DNA of 64,000 bases from Siphonodentalium dalli (Eukaryota > Mollusca > Scaphopoda > Gadilida > Siphonodentaliidae): NCBI GenBank assembly GCA_032622095.1, contig CP136061.1:235431815-235495814 (forward strand), in the 5' to 3' direction. Within the stretch, counting starts at the first letter, position 1. Each line of letters opens with the position of its first letter. Below the pieces are notes generated by a model. It saw only the letters and a program-made list of their open reading frames with translations, searched no databases and was not told the DNA's origin. Shown piece after piece: positions 30,971 through 43,389 of the stretch. The translations under genes were made by a program, and so were the position numbers.

Positions 30971-31554
30971 ATCATGCATGGGCAAATTTCACCAGTTCTT
31001 GTTCGAATGTCTGTCCTCATTTACTCCTTTGCGAATATCTGAGAGTCAAATATATTGACAAAAACTCAAAGCAAAATGAACTGAGCAGAGCACACATATC
31101 TTTCTCACTAAACGAAAATTTGTAAAATCAACTTCCAAATTAAAAAAAATATATCACTGAGGAACATTTTAAAATTAAAAGATATTAACCTGATGATATC
31201 ATAATAGAAGTAGGTACCCATCATGTTATATCTCACACACCCTTGATTAGCAAAGGTGTGCTGTAATCTCATATCTGCAGTCAGTAAACTGCTCATAGGG
31301 TTCCATCACTCAGGGAAGGGAAGTTGAGCTGCCGTTAGATAAGAGGGAAGCAGTCCTACTGTTTTCTGGGAAATGATACCGCACAAGTCCGGATATTAGC
31401 TGTCAATGATACCTCAAAAAACTTTAACGTTGATGAGAGATTTGCATTTGTAGCATCCATCAGAGTGCACATACATACAGTACCTTACCTTACCTTAAAC
31501 TCAGTGATAAGAGTGAGCAGAAGTCGTGGAATGATTGCCAATGATATTTCACTA
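30971..31554. other. Unassigned sequence
   Basis: No gene recognised. The stretch around 31310-31440 is relatively complex, with GATA-like words. Confidence 0.45.
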
Positions 31555-31672
31555 TTAACCCTTTATTTATTAAATGGAGTCGCTCATTCAGTTATAAAAT
31601 TATAAATTGAGATGATCTGTCATTCGTCTGAAGGGGTGTTAGGAAATATAAGCATAAGTGCAGGATCCTTAA
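31555..31672 (-). mobile_element. Family E truncated copy
   Basis: Begins TTAACCCTTTATTTATTAAA with the following E words (CTCATTCAGTTATAAAA, CTGAAGGGGTGTTAGGAAAT). It stops near AAGTGCAGGATCC before the hairpin. Confidence 0.7.
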
Positions 31673-32687
31673 CTACCGTATCTACATGTACATGCATATC
31701 AGAACAACATACATGTAGCACACATATCTAAAGGACATGATTTAAAGGACATGGTACATATGAATGTTCAAATTATATCTAAGGAGGGATAAGATACTGT
31801 AGGTTGATATGGCCAAACAAAAGGTTAGTTCAATCTCAGGCTTTTATTTTAAATTTAATGAGGTAACAAGGGTTTTATTTTTATTTGTTTCTGTCTGGAC
31901 ATAGTAAGCATGGATTACAATACCTTCCCCTACTACATGCTCTATGTCACTATGCGTATACATGATAGTCACTCTTCACACATTACACAGAGATATGTTA
32001 AGAGTTCATGTATTTTGTAATTAATGCTTCAGATGTATGGACATGTTTGTAAAAACTTACCAACAAAATTTTGAAAAAAATTGGAAATTTTTGTTTGTAA
32101 TTGTTTTTTTTACTTTGGTCATAAAATAAAAAGTTGAAACAAAAACATCCAATGCGGGCCATTTATTTCAATGCGGCAATGTCTGAGAATCAAATACATT
32201 TTTTTTTGCCTAAAAACATGATATATCATATTACAACCTCCTTATATATATATACTCTAACAAACTTGCAAAGTCATATGAATTTTCCAGCTGTTTTACA
32301 TTTTTTGGACAGAAGTGAGACAAACATTAAAAGACATATTATGGACTTGTTTGGGTTTGCAAAACTGATAAATTAGAACTCAGGCGCTATGCCAACTGGG
32401 GGAATATAGTATTGTACTAACATCACCCAAAATCTGAAAGAAATCGGCCATACAACTCCATAGAAAACACCATCTGAACTACGCTCAATTGTAAATATTT
32501 ACATCTCGATTCGGGACGCAACAATCAGCGATAAACTAATGAAAATTATTTCGGCATCGATACTCATTGCATTTAATAAATATATAAAACTGAGGGTGTG
32601 TGTAGTAAATTTGGATTAATATTCATAAATATAACTACTTTGAGCATGATTATATATTCCCAATTTCTATTTGATCACCCAACCGGC
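31673..32687. other. Unassigned AT-rich stretch
   Basis: No gene recognised. The 80-codon open frame at 32134-32376 has no recognisable domain. Confidence 0.45.
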
Positions 32688-32932
32688 TTAACCCTTTCTA
32701 TAATTAATGGATTCTCCGATTTAGTTATAAAAGTATATATTGGAATGGGCTATTATTCATTTGGAGGAATGGTCAAGAAAAATGAGCAGACAACAGACAG
32801 GTGAAAACATAATAGAATTACAGAAGGATTAGATTTCATTGGAGGAATATGTTCAGATAATTAGTTAAACAAATTTTTGTTGAACTTGTTCTATTCCTAA
32901 ATAATTGAGTAATTTAGTAAAGAAAGGGTTAA
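32688..32932 (-). mobile_element. Family E MITE, full uninterrupted copy E10
   Basis: A 245-bp element with TTAACCCTTTCTATAATTAA on the left, GGGCTATTATTCATTTGGAG, a reduced hairpin, and TTAGTAAAGAAAGGGTTAA on the right. TTAA at both edges. Confidence 0.85.
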
Positions 32933-33046
32933 AAGTATTTTCCATTTTGAAGAACTATTGCTCATAATGATATAATGGTGCCCAGCTGACATGTCAGCTA
33001 AAAGATTGCCAGTTTTACCCACCACAATCATACAGGATGTCATTCC

Positions 33047-33309
33047 TTAACCCCTTCATGATGGGAGCTGCGCTGGTGCAGCATTAAAGACCATGTGCCA
33101 GTGCATTCTCTGATATATGCGAGTCTCCCATAGGGAGCATCGCATATATAAGAGAATGCACTGGCTTACAAGATCAAGGTAAATACTGTTAGGCCAATGC
33201 ATTCTCTTATATATGTGAGGCATCCTATGGGCGACTCGCATATATAAGAGAATGCATTGGCACAGGGTTTTCACAAAATTTCAGGAAGCTCCAGTCATGA
33301 AAGGGTTAA
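33047..33309 (+). mobile_element. Family C MITE, best copy C4
   Basis: TTAACCCCTTCATGATGGGAG on the left and CTCCAGTCATGAAAGGGTTAA on the right, TTAA at both edges. It carries two palindromic cores: a divergent one (CTCCCATAGGGAG centre) and one close to those of A and B (GCATCCTATGGGCGACTCGC). They are joined by a short spacer AGATCAAGGTAAATACTGTT. Confidence 0.88.
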
Positions 33310-34759
33310 ATGACCACTTGTATTTGGGTATACACTCTAATATAACATGTGCACAGAACCTCAGAGTACCAATTTACAGAGGCAAATTATTTTTAAAAAC
33401 TTTTACCGACTACTTCTTGTCTTGATCGATTCACAAGGATGACATCATAGTGATTTCTATAAGAACAATATATAACTAAGGACATAACTACATGCCAACC
33501 ACTTATCCATAGCAAAAACCAAACAACGAAATTAAATCTCTTAGAAGAAAGGCCGCTGTGACCTCACCACCAGGGGGACACAAACAATAGTGCGCAACTA
33601 TTTGTTTTACCATGGAGCTTTGAGGAAACCCTCAGGCTGGGTTGAAGTGCTGTGAACACTATTGAATAATCGGCAAATATCTCAAACAAAAACCTGAGTC
33701 AATAACCCCGGGGGAGGGTTAAACTTTCAAAGTAATTGTAATCAGTAGGCCCATCCTGGCATATCATTGGAAAATGATTTCTAAGAAAGTTCATATTTGA
33801 TTGTGGCAGGAATAGGAAATTCCACATTTCCATCGACATGGCTAGCAATAACAGCTTCTTTGATGTCGCTACTCAAATTAGCAGAATAAAAAATATTAAA
33901 CATTTGTCCGATAAAAATCAAAATTATTAAACATTGGCTGGATAAGAATCAAAATCGTATACAAAAGATATTAGACTGATCAATAACGTGTCCATGAGGC
34001 AGAGTATGAAGACGATCAGGTCGTGCGATATATGAATTGGCAGAGACGGAGGATCAAAGTAACGGTGAGACAATATCTCTACAAACACATATCATCGTTA
34101 CACGTCCGCTGTATTTAATTAGTCATTTGGGCAAGAAAATCACTACTCAGATCTTTTTCAATGCAAATTCTGGAAACATTGGGATAAGAAAAAGAAATCA
34201 TTATCAAGAACAAATTCAAATTTCTTTTGGTTTTGCATCCCCAATTTGATGTTAACGGTATTCCCAATGATAAGTTTGTGGAGGATATTCAGGGCTTATT
34301 TGTGGGGATACAGAGTACACAATCTTTGTGGCATCTATAAAACTAAGGCTATTAGGTTTATATCTTATAATGTTCATGAATGGATGTGTCAATGATGATG
34401 TAGCTCAAAATGGTTGTTTTTTTTTTTTTTAGATTGATCTCAAATTATCTTGTTACATATAAAATGGATTTGGATATATTTGGGCAGATAAAGATAGTTC
34501 AGAGGCTTCGTTTTTCATTGATGATAAATATGATGTTGTGAAATAAATAGGGACCCTGGAGCAGGGGAATGATTAGGGATTCAGTTGGACTGACATAAGG
34601 AAAATATTTTACTTTGGGTCTAAAAACAACTTTCACACAAATAATACTGGTTGGAACATATTACTATCTGAACAATTTCAACCTCCTTTGGTCTGTGATT
34701 TTTAACTATTGTTGTGTCAGGTATGAAATTCCCAACTTTAATTTGGACAAAGTTAGTGG

Positions 34760-34790
<31 letters not shown>

Positions 34791-34828
34791 GATAACCCCC
34801 AAGCCCAAGTCCTCTCTGTTAGCTTACT
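33310..34828. other. Unassigned stretch with a CTCF-like word and a G tract
   Basis: No gene recognised. CCACCAGGGGGACA lies at 33567-33580. A 28-base G run lies at 34758-34785, where assembly length may be unreliable. The region 33950-34250 is complex and repeat-free. Confidence 0.4.
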
Positions 34829-35045
34829 TACAGTAATGCCCTAAATAATCGACTCCTTAACCACAGCAGAATTATGGGTAATTTTTCAGGATTTAGTCGG
34901 AATTATGGCTTGTTGCCATTCATCGGAAAGCTCTCACTGAGAGCTTTCCTATGAATGGCAACAAGCCATATTTCCGACTAAACCATGAAAAATTACGCAT
35001 AATTCTGCTGTGGTTAAGGAGTCGAATATTTAGGGCATTACTGTA
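34829..35045. mobile_element. Family D MITE, full copy D10
   Basis: A 217-bp palindrome with TACAGTAATGCCC/GGGCATTACTGTA ends, the CTCTCACTGAGAG centre and an intact internal TTAA in both arms. Confidence 0.92.
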
Positions 35046-36785
35046 ACTGCATTCACCCTGAGGTGAACTCTGTTTTTAGAACATCTGCCAGGAAGAAATA
35101 ATTCAGAACAACTATGACAGATATGCGCAAAACTTGCACAAATTTAACTAATTCTGTGCAGTGAAAAAATATGTTTGTAATATGACGGATGAGGATAGTC
35201 ATAGCCGAGATGCAGCAAGAGTAATAAGTGCACGCAACACACGCGCCGCTGCACGACATCATCAAATTAGCCTACCCTGATTGGCTATATTAGATTCCGT
35301 ACATGGATGCACAATGCATCAACCCCTTTTTGCTGTCAGTGTACACCCTCTGGTGCAGTAGCGCAGGCTTTTATGCAGTGAAATTAGGACCAGGACTGCT
35401 CTCAGTTAGATCTTAATGATTCTGATCTTATGGCTAGGCCAAACTTCATTAATTGCTAGGTTTACATCCCCGTCGGCCCCTTTAAAGTCCCGCCTGTAAA
35501 ATTTCCCCTAAATGTTGTAGCCTGCCATTTATCTTGATTGTTTGTTTATTTGTACAATATTTATAAACATATGCTAACAATGAAATATTCAAAAACAAGC
35601 TGATTATATTTGTAAAGGGGTGGGCATGGTGAAATGTGCCTCGTCCTGTTGCCCCTATGTGAAAATGGGATTAAAATAATAAAACAACAACGGAAATGGA
35701 ATGTTACATTAAAATAAAGTTAAACAATATGAAAAATATTGGAATGGTGTATGGTGAACATCAATAAACCTTAGATTAGGTCATGTTAAGTTTATAAAAA
35801 AAAAAATCAGACCTGAAAATGTTATCACATAGAAATTTATTCACATTGATAACAAACCTTGTATGGTATATTCTTAAACAAATAGCATGGTTTCTGCAAT
35901 ATTATGAATTGAATCTGCCAGCATGATATGGGTGCATGGTATGGGTGCATGGTGGAAAATTCAAAAAGTTGAAAGTGAAAATATACCATCAAGTTGAAGG
36001 AGGCAAATGCATTGATGAGGTACCCATGCATCACAACTAAGATATTAGTTGACTTTTAGACTGACCTTGCATTCAGTTCTGATATCAACCTTTGAAATTA
36101 GCACTTTTCTTCTTCGGCATTGCTTTAGAATTGCATGAAATTCTATATTGGCTTCTAAAGATTTTTCTATGGTATTGCTGTTTGCCATAGCTAATATTGA
36201 AGTCGATGACATTGTTTTAAAAAAAAAAAAATTAAATTTGCCCGCTGCCCCACTTGTGAAAAACTCTGGGATGAATATCTAGAATTTTTTTTATAGCGGC
36301 CTAATAGCTCCTGCCACCCATGCAACATCAAATAATAGTGAATCAACCTGTGGTAATGTTCTCAACATGAAGAGATAACAAATCATTTCATCTGACCAAG
36401 ATTAAACTGTGACCCACATCAAAAGCTGACAAATTAACTAATTTGATCAAGATGTTAATGACTATCAAGCCAGGATATTTGTATTGCTCTATGATGACTT
36501 GTTGAAGAAACTTGTTAAGCCTCATACAATGTCTTTGATGAGTAATTAGCCTCTTTGTAGTTTTTAATTAATAGACAGATCTCCTGAACACTGGAACATT
36601 TATTGCACCTTCAACAGGTAGCGAAATGAAAAGCAAGACCGCTCAGTGAAATGTATTAAATGACTGATAATGCAGAATTCTGCATAGGCTTCGGCTTAGG
36701 TGACAACTTCAGATAAATAGTCTCTCAGGGATGCTGGAATAGAGCGTGGTGGGGGAATGGAGGCATAAAGTTAAATGAAAGGAAC
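35046..36785. other. Unassigned stretch with one complex island
   Basis: About 35190-35500 is GC-elevated and complex, including a reverse CCAAT-type word (CTGATTGGCT), and could be regulatory. A small direct repeat ATGGGTGCATGGT occurs at 35928-35952. No gene recognised. Confidence 0.4.
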
Positions 36786-36893
36786 TACAGTAATGCCTTA
36801 AATAATCGACTCCTTAACCACAGCAGAATTATGGGTAATTTTTCAGGATTTAGTCGGAAATATGGCTTGTTGCCATTCATGGGAAAGCTCTCA
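36786..36893 (+). mobile_element. Left half of family D
   Basis: TACAGTAATGCCTTAAATAA through CATGGGAAAGCTCTCA, then T-rich unrelated sequence. The right arm is absent and the break is at the hairpin centre. Confidence 0.85.
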
Positions 36894-38221
36894 TTTTTTT
36901 TACTGCTATATCAACAAGTTCAGTCAAAAATATTCTGCATAGGTATGAGTTGATGGCCTAAAATCCTCCCAAATTACGTATAATTCAAAGGTTCAAATGA
37001 GTCACATTCAATTAATTAAAATAAGTTGTCAAAAATAATGAACCATAAATTTTTTTTCAAAACCAAAGAACTGCATTATATATAATTCAAAGGTTAAGTG
37101 AGGAGTCACGTCCAATTAATTGGAATACTTTGTCAAAATACCGAACGTCGCTTTAATAGTTATCATATAGAATGACTGAAACCTTTAAATTTCATTAACA
37201 CAATGTAATCCTACACTATTCACATCACCCTATGAGATTTTAAGAAAATTAAAACGATACTTCCACCAACTGAGAGCATATGAAGATTCAGAATGAAAAA
37301 TAACAAAGAAATAATCTCCTATGCATTATATCGCTGATATCATGCTGATTAGAGCTCACTTCTGATGACAACTGATGGGTTTAAGTAATTATGTGAGTGA
37401 ATATCACACCAGTGTCCCTGACTGGGGGTCCCCCATACCTTATGCTATTGATGAGGGTCTGCTGAGCCACACAGACAATCCTAAATTTTATGAATTTATT
37501 TTCCACAATAAGATGATATCCGTGAAATTAAAGTTTGACATTTCACACTGTCCTATCACTGAGGTGATGATAGTGACTGCTGTCACAAACAAGCTTATGG
37601 TTCTATATGACAGTTTAATTATTTTCTGTAAATGATACGATCACAATGAAGAAGACAATTAGAAATGACTTAAAATGCCATCTGCCTATGAAGAAAACAT
37701 GTTTTTTTTAAAGGGACATATGATCAGCATCCCTCAAATTGAGCATATGATCAAAATATTCCAATAAACAAATATTATACTTGAAAAAGACTTACAAAAG
37801 TGAAATAAATTATTGCCTCAAAAAGACAAAAGGATTTTTTCTGCTGGCCCAATTTGCCCCCCTACTTGGGAATTCCTGGCCTTGATAATATTTCAAGCCG
37901 CATGGCAGTTTGCGCTTCAAAATTCACATAATAGTATTCGCTTAGGAATTTTTCCTGGTACGGAAATAGGTTGATAAATACCTGTTATTATGTATAAATA
38001 ATTTTGGGGTTCGAAAAAGCCATGTCTGTTTCATAAGTAAAAAAAAAAACTATAAACAATGTTTCATTTCCTGTAACTAATTAATTTGTACTCATTTATA
38101 GTTAGCAGCATCAATGGCCCATGTAAGCACTCATCCATAATTATCCCATAATTATTTGGACAGGACTAACAATATTTATTACATACTGTGGTAAGCTACA
38201 CTATTATTCAAGGGTTACAAA
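36894..38221. other. Unassigned stretch with a local duplication
   Basis: TATAATTCAAAGGTT..GAGTCAC..CAATTAATT occurs at about 36978-37036 and again at 37081-37140. A segment near 37893-38050 resembles the M-type sequence at 44160. No gene recognised. Confidence 0.4.
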
Positions 38222-38475
38222 CAAGCCTTGAAATAGTGTGTCTGTCATTTGCAGAATGAGGTTCCCAGAGGGTGAATTTAGTGATGCTACCCCGCATAGC
38301 GGGCTAGCATCACCAAATTCACCCTCTGGGAACCTCATTCTGCTGAGGTGTAAGCAGAATGAGGTCCCCAGAGGGTGTATTTGGTGATGCTAGCCCACTA
38401 TGCGGGGTAGCATAACTAAATTCACCCTCTGGGGACCTCATTCTGCAAATGACAGACACCCTATTTCAAGGCTTG
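38222..38475. mobile_element. Family F short form, F-g
   Basis: 254 bp with ends CAAGCCTTGAAATAGTGTGT and CTATTTCAAGGCTTG and both internal hairpins. The flanks GTTACAAA and CCTATAAG do not match, so there is no visible target duplication. Confidence 0.85.
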
Positions 38476-38862
38476 CCTATAAGCAGTACCACCAGCAGAG
38501 TACCCACATGGAGGGCCTTACTTAATTACAAATACTTAATGAACACCTGTCTCCTCATTAAATAAAGAGTAAGCTCAATTTGCTAATGAGACCACTTAAT
38601 AAATGAAATAAAACCATAGACCTACAAGATACTATCAAAAACTGCAACATATCCTCATAAATCTAAAACACTTGTTGAAATCACACTCAAAAGTATGAGG
38701 ATATTGAAAGAGTGGCCTCCCTTAGGACTCATCAGGCTGTTCATTATATGTTAAATTACTTTTAATAGCACAGACATCAACTAAGCTCTGTTGTTTCAAT
38801 CTCTCACAGGTGGAGGTCTCCTTATTTATGGTATAGGTCATTTGGGAATGTATGCAATATAT
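38476..38862. other. Unassigned sequence
   Basis: No gene or repeat recognised. Confidence 0.5.
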
Positions 38863-39240
38863 TTAACCCTTTACCCAACAAACCGGCCAAAACCGGCCAA
38901 ATAAAGCTTCAACAGCCTAAAATATCTTGGGTCTGTCTCAATAAAACCATACAAATATGGATATCATTGGAACCGGCTCCTTGACCACATTGTGATAGTT
39001 ACAGTTATACCCTGTGCCAATGCATTCTCTTATATATGCGAGTCGACCATAGGTCGCCTCGCATATATAAGAGAATGCATTGGCCTAAAAAATAAATATT
39101 TCTTACATTCTTTAACAATTTTATAATTTTTAATGTGTTAAGCCAATGCATTCTCTTATATATGCGAGGCGACCTATGGTCGACTCGCATATATAAGAGA
39201 ATGCATTGGCACAGGGCCCTTCTGTTGGGTAAAGGGCTAA
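38863..39240 (-). mobile_element. Family A MITE A7, abutting a D fragment
   Basis: A complete inverted A copy with both cores and a shortened spacer. The left edge is TTAA. The right edge is CTAA, continuing directly into CCACAGCAGAATTATGGG of family D, the sequence that follows the TTAA in D arms. Confidence 0.88.
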
Positions 39241-39390
39241 CCACAGCAGAATTATGGGTAATTTTTCAGGATTTAGTCGGAAATATGGCTTTCCAATGAA
39301 TGGCAACAAGCCATATTTCCGACTAAATCCTGAAAAGTTACCCATAATTCTGCTGTGGTTATGGAGTCGATTACTTAGGGCATTACTGTA
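39238..39390. mobile_element. Family D fragment lacking outer left end and loop
   Basis: Starts at (C)TAACCACAGCAG. The left arm is joined to the right arm without the central GGCTTGTTGCCATTC part, and the right end TTAGGGCATTACTGTA is intact. The D sequence expected to the left of the A element is not present. Confidence 0.8.
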
Positions 39391-39392
39391 CC

Positions 39393-39835
39393 TGGGGACT
39401 TGTTGATGCTCTGACGGGGAGCTTTATAACATTGAAAAAATAAGACAGGTAATAAATTTCTTGGTCAATAACTGTTCCTTAATAATGTATATCACTGTAG
39501 GTGAAGGTCCTTGCTCAAAAATACATATATAGGCGACAATTGTGAGTCCACTTCGATTTGCATGGCTTACAATTATACAATTTCGCCTGGGTAATCAATT
39601 CATGTTGACCATGAAATTGGCATTCAATCTTTGCCTAAATCATGCAATATCGAGCTGGGACCTTGACTTACTGTAAAACACATTATTAATGAACAGATAT
39701 TGATAAAGAAATATATTATTTTTATGTTATAAAGTTCCATGTCAGAACTCGAAAACAATTCCCAGGTGTTGAATTGGTGGAACGTGATCCCTACTGGTGT
39801 ACAGGCAGAATAGAGATTCATGTATGATCTGATAA
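39393..39835. mobile_element. Family J partial copy J3
   Basis: Contains J blocks in order: GATGCTCTGACGGGGAGCTT, TAATGTATATCACTGTAGGT, AATATCGAGCTGGGACCTT, AACAATTCCCAGGTGTTGAA and AGATTCATGTATGATCT. The left terminus is missing. Its right part was included in the following tandem duplication. Confidence 0.7.
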
Positions 39836-39868
39836 TCTGTTCTCCTTACAAGTTTGCTATTATAGTAC

Positions 39869-40277
39869 TTAACCCTTTACCCAACAGAAGGGCCCTGTGC
39901 CAATGCATTCTCTTATATATGCGAGTCGACCATAGGTCGCCTCGCATATATAAGAGAATGCATTGGCTTAACACATTAAAAATTATAAAATTGTTAAAGA
40001 ATGTAAGAATAAATGGTAAAAAGTGTTAAAAAAAGATTTTTTTAGGCCAATGCATTCTCTTATATATGCGAGGCGACCTATGGTCGACTTGCATATATAA
40101 GAGAATGCATTGGCACAGGGCATAACTGTAACTATCACAATGTGGTCAAGGAGCCGGTTCCAATGATATCCATATTTGTATGGTTCTATTGAGACAGACC
40201 GAAGATATTTTAGGCTGTTGAAGCTTTATTTGGCCGGTTTTGGCCGGTTTGTTCAGGTTTGTTGGGTAAAGGGTTAA
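39869..40277 (+). mobile_element. Family A MITE A8, in tandem copy 1
   Basis: A complete A copy with both cores. Its right end has an extra TTTGTTCAGG phrase before TTTGTTGGGTAAAGGGTTAA. The right TTAA forms the duplication junction. Confidence 0.9.
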
Positions 40278-40442
40278 GAAATATATTATTTTTATGTTAT
40301 AAAGTTCCATGTCAGAACTCGAAAAAAATTCCCGGGTGTTGAATTGGTGGAACATGATCCCTACTGGTGTATAGGCAGAATAGAGATTCATGTAATTGAT
40401 CTGATAATCTTTGTTCTCCTTACAAGTTTGCTATTATAGTAC

Positions 40443-40841
40443 TTAACCCTTTACCCAACAGAAGGGCCCTGTGCCAATGCATTCTCTTATATATGCGAGT
40501 TGACCATAGGTCGCGTCGCATATATAAGAGAATGCATTGGCTTAACACATTAAAAATTATAAAATTGTTAAAGAATGTAAGAATAAATGGTAAAAAGTGT
40601 TAAAAAAAGATTTTTTTAGGCCAATGCATTCTCTTATATATGCGAGGCGACCTATGGTCGACTTGCATATATAAGAGAATGCATTGGCACAGGGCATAAC
40701 TGTAACCATCACAATGTGGTCAATGAGCCGGTTCCAATGATATCCATATTTGTATGGTTTTATTGAGACAGACCGAAGATATTTTAGGCTGTTGAAGCTT
40801 TATTTGGCCGGTTTTGGCCGGTTTGTTGGGTAAAGGGTTAA
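40443..40841 (+). mobile_element. Family A MITE A9, in tandem copy 2
   Basis: A 399-bp copy with TTAA at both edges. It differs from A8 by small substitutions and lacks the TTTGTTCAGG extra, so the two have diverged or been partly converted. Confidence 0.92.
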
Positions 40842-41370
40842 GTGAGATTTTATAGGACAAGCTCAGGATATAAATACCCCCGTAAGTCTCAGAATTGACA
40901 AACAGGCTATGGGCTTAGTGACAGAGAGACTGAAAGATATTTGGTCATTTTACACAAATTTTATCTGATGTAATACAGTGTATATTTACCAATTTTTCCT
41001 GCACTCAAATTCCAATAGAAAATATTGACTTGCTTTGTTTTAAATTTAGGAGGTTTTCTGGGACTAAAATGTGCTTTTCAAGTCCTAGTTTTCAAGATAT
41101 TGAAATAAATTTTGGCACCGTTCCCCTATAGCTGATATACCAGTTAAGGAGTAAGGACCTGAAAACTGTCACATTCTATCAAATCAGGATGAATAACACA
41201 AATTATCCTACCCTGGTTTAGAAATAGCCAATAGGCCTAGTCCCCTGCCATTGGAAAAATATTATGCACTGGGGGTGGGGGGGGGGGGGTGGATTGGGAA
41301 TTTTCAAAATATTTAAAAGCTGCAAATACATGTACAATAGATTTTAATTTGCGTTGTCATAATGCCAGCT
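40842..41370. other. Unassigned sequence
   Basis: No gene recognised. A G-rich tract lies at 41270-41290. Confidence 0.5.
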
Positions 41371-41520
41371 CAGGGACCAGCCCAGGGGTTTCAAATTGGG
41401 AGAATTAAGTCACTTCTCTCTGCTTAATTAGGGAGAAGTGGACTGTTATCAGGGAGAAGTTACAATGGCTGAAGTTCAATTTACACTGCAAACAACACCC
41501 TTCTATGATTCATTAATAAG
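41371..41520. repeat. Family K repeat, partial
   Basis: Starts CAGGGACCAGCCC and carries TTTCAAATTGGGAGAA, TTAGGGAGAAGTGGACTGTT and CACCCTTCTATGATTC, shared with 10440-10590 and, reversed, with 58064-58258. Confidence 0.6.
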
Positions 41521-42534
41521 TATTATATAACACAAGAGCCTATCTATAAAAGAGTTATAAGAAATGGATTATTTTCATCCAGAATGTGAATTATTGCCAT
41601 CCAGAATATTGAATCAGATACCTCTTAATCTCTTCCATATTTACTTAGGGAAAACAGTGTAAAAAACTGTGAGACAAAATGTGACCAAAACAGTGTAAAA
41701 AACTGTGAGACAAAATGTGACCAGCTATCAATAAGAAATGAAAACTAACTTGTTGAGTATGGTACAGTAACCCATCAATTAAGCTCTTCCAACTAAACAA
41801 AAATTTGGGGATCGATCCTCATAATAAACTCAACTATCTTGGTAAATTGGGAGATTTGAGAAATTTGGAAAACTTTCGGCTACTTTTGGTACTGGGAATA
41901 GGGCCAGTATTCCGTGCCTGTTTCTGCCTAACAGCGGTCAACACAGCAGACTTTTAACTATATAACTATGTTGCTAGAACAGATTAGCTATCTTCAACAA
42001 ATTCAGAACAAAAGAATGATGAGGTGAGGTTAGAGTGCTAGGTAATTAAGATGCTGATGGATTTCTCAGGTGTCGGGGTCTGGCCAATTTCTCCTATTTT
42101 TTCACCTATTCTTACCTAAATAGTCGTAGCTGCTATCATTGTGTGCCAAGAATTAACATCGGAATGTCTCTATTGACACCGATATAATGAGCGTGAAGTG
42201 TGCCCGCCCTAACAATGAATTACCTGAATACCTGTAATCAGACATGTTATTTATTACAGGTAAACTGAGCAGAGAGAACGAGGTTGAGGCCAAAAATTAC
42301 CGTCACTAATTAGAGACTCATCTCCTTCATCAAATTCTGAAAATGATTTACCTGAAAATGATTAATGTAATATATTTTTTTTGTGGAAAAACATGGTAAG
42401 TTAGTTAGTTGTAAATAATGATGGAGGGCCAATCCGAAAAAAATCTGGCACAATGGGATTTGATGGATGATTTAAATCAAATTACCTGATCACTTTACTG
42501 AAGTCATTTAATATATGGATTGAATAGTTACACC
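41521..42534. other. Unassigned sequence with a 33-bp direct repeat
   Basis: A 33-bp unit (GTGTAAAAAACTGTGAGACA and AAATGTGACCA) is duplicated at about 41658-41722. No gene recognised. Confidence 0.5.
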
Positions 42535-42718
42535 TTTTAAGCCTTGTTTACTTTAACGTTGCGAGCTATTCCGCTGTACTTGTGACTTTTTTCAAGCTAA
42601 TGACAGTTCACGTCAATCCGATAACGTCTCTTCAAGCAGCATGACGTACATCTACATCATCGTGAAGGTCACAAGTATGGCCGAAAGCTCGCAACAGTAA
42701 AGTAAACAAGACTTAAAA
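42535..42718. mobile_element. MITE-like element with 33-bp inverted ends
   Basis: TTTTAAGCCTTGTTTACTTT at the left pairs with AAAGTAAACAAGACTTAAAA at the right, extended by AACGTTGCGAGCT/AGCTCGCAACAGT. The interior is 110 bp. Only one copy was noticed here. Type unresolved. Confidence 0.65.
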
Positions 42719-43376
42719 TATGTATCTCTTCAATCCCTAAATCATTGGTTCAGACTTGTATGGCTGAATTCAGTTCTTTTAACGTGAAGTCACTTAACAA
42801 ATGGGTGATTATTGATTTGCTGACTTTCCATGGAGTATTGATGCAAGATGGTGTGGAACGTGAATTTTTTTTTTTTTTTTTAAATCAACTTCCATTCAAC
42901 TAACAGCTTAAGAGACCATTTAGCAAACATTTTCATACACTGGTATTTCTTAGTAGCGAATTGCAAGTAACTTCCATACAATATGGAAACAATTTGGGGC
43001 CTGCGCGTAACGTCACATGACACAATTTCAACAAACCAATGTCCAGCATTCAAGTTCCACAGCACAAATGTATGCATGAGTATAAAAATAGAAAATTATT
43101 AGCACCTTTCAAACTTATCGGAGAGATAGAAATGTATCACCTCAAAAGCAAATGAAAATTTGGATGAATTTGACTCTTGAAGACGAGTCACTTCAAAGGC
43201 GCATTATACACTTCTTTCGGTGTTTCAATTTCAAATAATAACAAAATAGCTTGGTTTACAAACAATTGGGTTTAAAAAAGTAGATAGATGAAGGAGGGGA
43301 AAAAGATAAAAAATATGCAACACCACCACAACAATTGATAAATAGCAGAACTGCATGTCCATGACACAAGATTATT
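42719..43376. other. Unassigned sequence
   Basis: No gene or repeat recognised. A 19-base T run lies at about 42867-42881. Confidence 0.45.
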
Positions 43377-43389
43377 TAATACAGTAAGT

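Larger units (their letters stand above)
39706..40841 (+). repeat. 570-bp tandem duplication of J end plus A element
   Basis: Copy 1 (39706-40275) and copy 2 (40276-40841) both run from AAGAAATATATTATTTTTAT through the J right end, CAAGTTTGCTATTATAGTAC and an A element. The junction falls within the TTAA edge of the first A element. Confidence 0.92.
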
